A stretch of DNA of 64,000 nt from Chamaecrista fasciculata (taxonomy: Eukaryota > Streptophyta > Magnoliopsida > Fabales > Fabaceae). This document shows positions 58,376 through 64,000 of this stretch, piece after piece; position 1 is the stretch's first letter; each line of letters begins with the position of its first letter. A program made the translations under genes and the position numbers. The notes under the pieces are model-generated. The model did no database searches. It saw nothing but the letters and a program-made list of their open reading frames with translations, and was not told where the DNA came from. The stretch covers positions 94,986 to 158,985 of the forward strand of contig QANZ01033036.1 of assembly GCA_003254925.1 (NCBI GenBank), given 5' to 3'.

Positions 58376-61300
58376 TTACATGTTCAATGGCTCTGTCTCG
58401 CTGTCCCTTTCCTTCATTTCCCAATCTTCTGTTTCTGTTTACACACAAGTAATTATATTCAAGCAGAAAAAGTGTATGTATATAGGAAATTCCAGATACC
58501 CATATAGTAAAGACCACAAACACACACACGCACAGATATTCATATTTTGATTCCAATCAACCTAATTGAGTGAATTGACTGAGTCAGTCCCGTTATATTG
58601 CCACATGCTATCCCAAATAGGAAATGTAAAATAGGTCTTAGGGCATTATAGGCAGAGAACAAGAGGCACTACTAGAATCCTATTCCAAGGTAAGCATGCA
58701 AAACTTAACAGACAATGCCATCCCTTTTAAGTCAAAAATGGGTCCCCATAAGGTATCAGTAATCTAGAAGAAAAACCTCAGCCCTTATCAAAGATGAAAT
58801 TTAAGAGGTTATGGACCATATGTGATGTGAGAATGGTGTTTAAGCCTTTAAGGTGAAGCTGTAATTTCCAAAATAAGATAAACAGCAATATATATAGATA
58901 ATCACTAAAGGATTTAAATCCATTGCTCTTCAATTTCTAGAACTCAACATAAGCAAAGATTATAGGGCAAAGGTTTTTACTTGGCTTATCTGCAATCACC
59001 AAAAGCCGCCTCTGCAAGACACATGCTACCAAAAGGAAAATTGAGCACATGCCAAACATCACAGTGATAGGGAAAGCATCAACCTGCACACGGGATATAA
59101 TTAGTCAGAATTACGCAGATGCAGGCATCATGAGGGAATTTACATTTTCTATTGGATGGCAGGGTAGGCAAGGAGGAAGGGATTGAATATATGTTTTAAG
59201 AAAGGATGTGCAGGGTTCAGTGGATAATGACAGAATTAATTTAACCAACTCCAGGTTTAAAAAGTGAAATATATAGGTAATGTGAGAATCCCATGCTCTA
59301 GCAATCAGTACAATCCACATCCACAAACATAATACAAGCATAAGATCGAGAATTGCAACCAAGCAGGGTGTGCAACATACATTGTACAGCACAACACACA
59401 CAAAAATGTTGAGAGGAATGCGGAAAAAGTTCATGATGGTGCTCCTGGCCTCCTCGGGAATATATTGTGATCTCATCTTCATAATAGATGGCCAGAATAT
59501 GCCTACACAAGCCTCAAACGCACAGAAGCCAAGAAGCTGAATGCAACCCGAAAATGAGATGCTTCCACCTTTCTCTTTTGAAGGAACTACCAAGAACTGC
59601 TCCACATGAACCAAGTTAAAACATGGTAGAATAGAATGAGAAGTGTATCACAATTTGGATAACAAAATAAATAATAAATACACGAAAATTACTTCTGAAA
59701 TGGGATAAAAGAAGTCTACAGAAATAATAGTATACATTGGTCAGGATAGGAAGCAATAGAGCAGCAGAAGAAACAGCAAAAACAATCTGCATGTAGCTCT
59801 CAACTCTGGGTGATGAATGAGCCATCAATCGAGATGCAAGTGAGCTTCCCAACATTGAAGCTAACATGAATGTTGCAAAAATAAATCCATGGGGTATCTC
59901 TTCATCATTTGGGCTCAGAGCGGGAGTCCATAGGAACACAAAGGTATACATAGAACCTTCAAAGAGAGACTGTATGGCACCTAATAAGGCAATTTTTTCA
60001 TCTGAAATGCAAAAAAAAAAAGGTAATCATGAGAAAAGGAAACAAGAGATTGATCAAGGAATTATGTAATAGAATGTCAATTCAATAGAATAAAGATATA
60101 CAAAGAACAAACCTCTCAGCTAATGATAACTTCAGAGAATAACAGCTCTTGCTGTGTGACAAATATAATAAAATTCTTCTGTTCTAGAGCCATGCAGAAA
60201 ACTAGTGGCTTGACATACACTAAAAGTTCATACCAAATTTTTTTTATTACTTTAATTTTTTAAATATAAATTAAATAGTAATTTTTAATATTATAAGAAT
60301 AATAAAGGAAATTACTTCCCACTTTTCTATATGACGATAATGCATTTTATATTCTAGAATCTAGAGTCCAAAACACAGCCCATGAGAGGGAACACTATTC
60401 CTTAAAACCACAAGTCCCAACTTTAGGCATATATTATCACTAAACTTGGATCACAAAATGCCTAATTCAGCGATCATGGAAATGTAACAAATAAGTAACT
60501 TCAAATTTCCAACAAAAAGTATGTACACGGAATTATCATCTATAAAAATAAGCAAATTTTAATCAGAAGTCTGAATTCTACCAGAAGCAATAGCCATGGC
60601 AGCACCCCGGAACTGGGTAAGCAAGTCCTTGTTGTCAGAAGGATCCCCAAAATTTTCTGACCATGATGATAATATGATGGCCATACCAATTGAAAGAAAG
60701 CAGGCAGCAGCATCAAAGGGAGCAACAGGTCCAAGAGCCAAAGTATCCACAAGTACATTCCCAAACAGCCCAGACACAATAGCAACAAGACCATTTCCAA
60801 GAAATATTGCCTTTGCGAATGTTAATGATAACCATTGTTGGTCAAAGCCCCTCTGACATGATATGTTAAAACCATTCAAATCATTAATACGGGATGTGAT
60901 GGCAACAAAGATATCAAGAGTTCAAGAGAAAAGATGATCTTGCTCTTAAAACATATGTTCAAGATTTTGAGGGAAAAAGAGATATTATGACAAAGAATCA
61001 AAACACGTGATAATTGCCAAATGTCCTAAATTGCATCATTACCTTCTTAACAGAGACAAACATTATTCTTACAAATCCAGGAACTCAGCATCTATAGAAT
61101 TCAACATATTCTCAACAATAGAAAGTAGTATCTAAATTGGACTCAGAAAGACAATACTATATGGTGCCATCCTTTTCTCTTTTTTGGCCATATACGGTGC
61201 CAACCTTGCAACCACGTGACTTGTAGGAATTGGCTTTTCTTTATTTTTTCCCCACAAAATCATAAGATTATGCAGTAGGAAAACAGGAATATTAAACCAT

Positions 61301-63218
61301 AGTGACAATAAATTGGACATAATATTGGAACCCAAAATAGGCTCAAAACTAAATTAAACAGGGTAAATAGCATCAAATTTCAGATGGCATCTAGCAGTCT
61401 TCCTTCTTGCTTGTTGGAATGCATGTCTATACCAATTATGTTATGTTAACTTTTTGAGAGTTTAAAGCTTGCCATTGTACAAGTATTGATGACATGTGGT
61501 ATCTAGGTTGGCAATTACGAAATCTCAATGTTAAGGGAGTTTGAGTTTAATATCTTTAAAAGTCGAATTCTTACAAGCAAGAAATCTGCTTTTAAATATA
61601 ACAACTATATCTCACCTTGTTGTGCTCTGCAACAAGCCATGACTCAAATGCTGAAAACAGTAATGAGGTGGCAATACCTCCCAAAACACGGCCCAACATC
61701 AATACTTTGTATTGGGGAGAGTGTTTGGTGATGCAGCTCAAAATGTAAGTTATACAGTAAGTCACACAAGCCCTCTTCCGTCCCCTGATTTCAACATAAG
61801 AAGCCATGATATACTGAATGCTATGACATTTATGCAGCAAGAATGCAAAACAAAGTCAGAAAACAAAAGACATCTCACTGTTTGTCAGCTAGTGATCCCA
61901 CAATGGTTCCAAACAGCATGGATGACCCAAAACCGGCAATAAAAAGTTGTCCTATCTCCCCTTTACCGTAGCCATATGTACTGTAAAGGTAGTAGACATA
62001 TGGACCTTGTAACCAGTCTCCAGCTATAGTTATAGAAATAGCAACCTATTAGATTAGGAAAAACTAAACAGTAATTCCAATCCAAACATTTATTTATCAA
62101 CCAATGCAAAAGGCACATGAGCAACTCTCCATAAATCTGAAACCGAGCTCTGATAGAAGTTCAGTATACTACTTTTAATTAATTACTAAAAATTCATCGA
62201 TAGATCTAGGTACAATTTCATTGTTAGTGGTGACATATGCAGTTAAATTTGACAGACTCGTCAAATAAAATGTAGCTAATCAGTTCATTTCCAAAGCAAA
62301 ATCAGCTAAATTGAATACTCTAGTTTTACAAGTTCATTGAATGCTGATAGTGACATGATTCAAAGGAATAATAACAATATTGTTGATAAAATAATGAAGT
62401 TTGGTGAGCACAGTTGATAGTTCAGCTCTAGAAAAGTAATTTACTGAGCTGTACTCATTTATTTCCTTCCAGCAAAAAAGGAGTAAACATCACAATTACC
62501 AGACCGGAGATGCTTGACTGCTACCATAAGAAGCCAAAACCAAAAAAGGAAATGGCATCCCATTTTATTTCCCTTCTCATGCTGTGATTTAATCAGAATC
62601 AGTCACAAATATTGATTTTCCGCCCGGTAATTTCAATTTTATAAACAATCAAAGGGTACGCCAGGAAGAAAAGATAAATGATTGCTTCAGTTATAACTCA
62701 TTTTTTGTCGGTAAGCCACTTGCTTTTCTCAATTGAAATCTGACACGTTTTACAGACAAATGACATGCAGAACCAAAATTAAGGTAGTTCTATTTGCTTT
62801 AATTCAGAAATCGAAAAACAAAAAACCAACTCTAACATGATACAAAGCCACACCCAGATCAATCAGAAAAAGTCACAAAAATACGTATTAATACGGATCT
62901 CAAGAAAAATGCCGGTTTACAAACTAAACAAAAAAATCCGGAAGGAGATCCAAAGCCACAAATTAACGCAGAAACAAACAGACACTGAAATAATTAGCAG
63001 AATCAAGCGAGATCTAACGAAGATAGAGCAAAAACACAGATCTAAGGTTGAGAAATGGTGAATATACCCATCATGAGAGAATAAACGACAAGGTAATTGT
63101 TCTTGAAGGAATTGAAAGCTGAAGAGGTAATGGTTCGATCTTTGTTAGACTTGCTCAATTCGAGAGCTGCGACCACGGCGCTCAATGCGCCAAAAACGAG
63201 ATAGAAGAACATCTCCAT
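58376..63218 (-). CDS. MFS molybdate-anion transporter-like protein (MFSD5/MOT2 type)
   Basis: Eight minus-strand exons (63068-63218, 61879-62023, 61616-61784, 60582-60852, 59736-60001, 59381-59596, 58981-59083, 58376-58434) join in frame to 459 aa, the normal size for this family. The N-terminal membrane segment (MFFYLVFGALSAVVAALEL) is followed by SNKDRTITSSAFNSFKNNYL. MFS motif A is intact at residues 93-103 (GSLADKQGRKR), and FESWLVAEHNK at 145-155 marks the MFSD5 subgroup. The second half includes GSISFSGCIQLLGFCAFEAC and MRSQYIPEEARSTIMNFFRI, both highly conserved. The short acidic tail ends KERDSETEPLNM, encoded by a separate 59-bp exon. Relatives in algae and animals transport molybdate; the plant protein's substrate is inferred from them. 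The gene is convergent with MIP2. Confidence 0.94.
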
Positions 63219-63400
63219 TTTCGGTTTCGCTGGCGATCCTCGCGTGCGAAGAGTGCCAGAAACAGAGAATCAGAGAGAAGAAAAATAGGAAATGGAAATG
63301 CCTGTGTAGCCAGAGAAAGTGTGAGCAGAGCAAGAATTCTCAGAGAGAGAAAGAATGAAAGAGAGAGAGAGACACAGATATATATATATAGTCCCTGAAC
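63219..63400 (-). promoter_or_regulatory. 5' leader and core promoter of the MFS gene
   Basis: On the minus strand a TATATATATATA box at about 63378-63390 is followed by a (TCTC)n tract (63359-63371) and a CT-rich leader up to the ATG at 63218. A TATA box, a Y-patch and a short leader are a common plant arrangement. No upstream ATG with a long frame precedes the start. Confidence 0.6.
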
Positions 63401-64000
63401 ACCACGGGGCTGCGATTGTGTGCGACGCTGCGAGTATGAATGCCGATACTACTATTTTAAAGACTGGCTGTCATGCTTGTACTTCCACTTTCTTTTTTAG
63501 GCTTTGACTCCGGTTAATATGCTTAGAGAAAACCAAAAATAAAAAAATTTTAAAAAATTAGTTACTAATTATTATTATTTTTTATCAATTTTTGGAACTA
63601 GAAGGATAGGTGTATTTGATGTAAAATCGAAAGTTTTATAACTAATTATGATTATGACTAGTTCTTGGAACTTGTAAGTCAATTTTTACTTAACAAAATT
63701 ACAAGCGACAAGCTTTAGAGAAGAGATCGTAAATGCTTTTTCTCTAATTAATGTTTTTTTTGCCAATAAAAAATAAAAAATGAACAATCAAATGAATATT
63801 TATATTACAAATAAGAACTTTGGTCAAATAAATTACATGATCCATTGTATTTTCTAACGACAAAATACAATAGCATTTTCTAGTGATTTTAATACTTTAT
63901 AAAGTTTTCCTTCTTATGTAATTTATTCCTTCATTCCTATATTGTGTACCTATTTATATATGATTTAATAGGTACACAATTATTTAATTATTTAATTGTG
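63401..64000. other. Promoter-distal gene-free DNA with a terminal hairpin
   Basis: It is A+T-rich with no exon. The main structure is a perfect inverted repeat at 63941-63980. Confidence 0.5.
63941..63980. repeat. Perfect 14-bp inverted repeat
   Basis: ATTGTGTACCTATT at 63941-63954 is answered by AATAGGTACACAAT at 63967-63980 around a 12-base A+T loop. It may be the subterminal part of a MITE that continues past the window edge. Confidence 0.8.

Overview
The window is nuclear DNA from a flowering plant, almost certainly a eudicot. It is strongly A+T-rich, genes are split by GT-AG introns, intergenic space is full of small inverted-repeat elements, and every recognisable protein belongs to a plant family. 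I cannot name the species from sequence alone.

Six protein-coding genes can be reconstructed with joined reading frames. They are two Yippee-like zinc-binding genes in tandem on the minus strand (5601-7229, 106 aa; 9437-11538, 108 aa), an oligopeptide transporter of the OPT family on the plus strand (13751-17925, 748 aa), a U-box/ARM-repeat E3 ubiquitin ligase on the minus strand (18439-22449, about 1007 aa), a MIP2/NBAS-type Sec39 tethering protein on the plus strand (44417-56799, about 2397 aa, 13 exons including an 18-nt microexon), and an MFS molybdate-anion-transporter-like protein on the minus strand (58376-63218, 459 aa). OPT/U-box and MIP2/MFS are convergent pairs with short gene-free gaps.

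The 23-44 kb interval is an accessory desert. It holds a 5.4-kb Ty1/copia element (25594-30992, minus orientation) with two 283-bp LTRs that look identical, a 5-bp target duplication, a polypurine tract and a primer-binding site, but a badly decayed gag-pol region with tandem repeats where gag should be. Around it lie MITEs, long foldback elements, a SINE with a 15-bp target duplication inserted in a CACTA-like fragment, an LTR-like fragment and a tandem repeat of about 190 bp. Two adjacent hairpins at 39682-39821 and 39899-40080 look like tandem miR171/miR479-type microRNA precursors on the minus strand.

The genes do not form a pathway: they are independent housekeeping or response genes (ER-Golgi tethering, peptide/metal transport, molybdate transport, ubiquitination). 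The most interesting points are the tandem MIR479-like hairpins, the copia primer-binding site that appears to pair with the anticodon arm of tRNA-Ile rather than a tRNA 3' end, and the contrast between fresh LTRs and a dead interior packed with short palindromes. Exon boundaries come from hand-checked splice sites and reading phase; UTR ends are not resolved.
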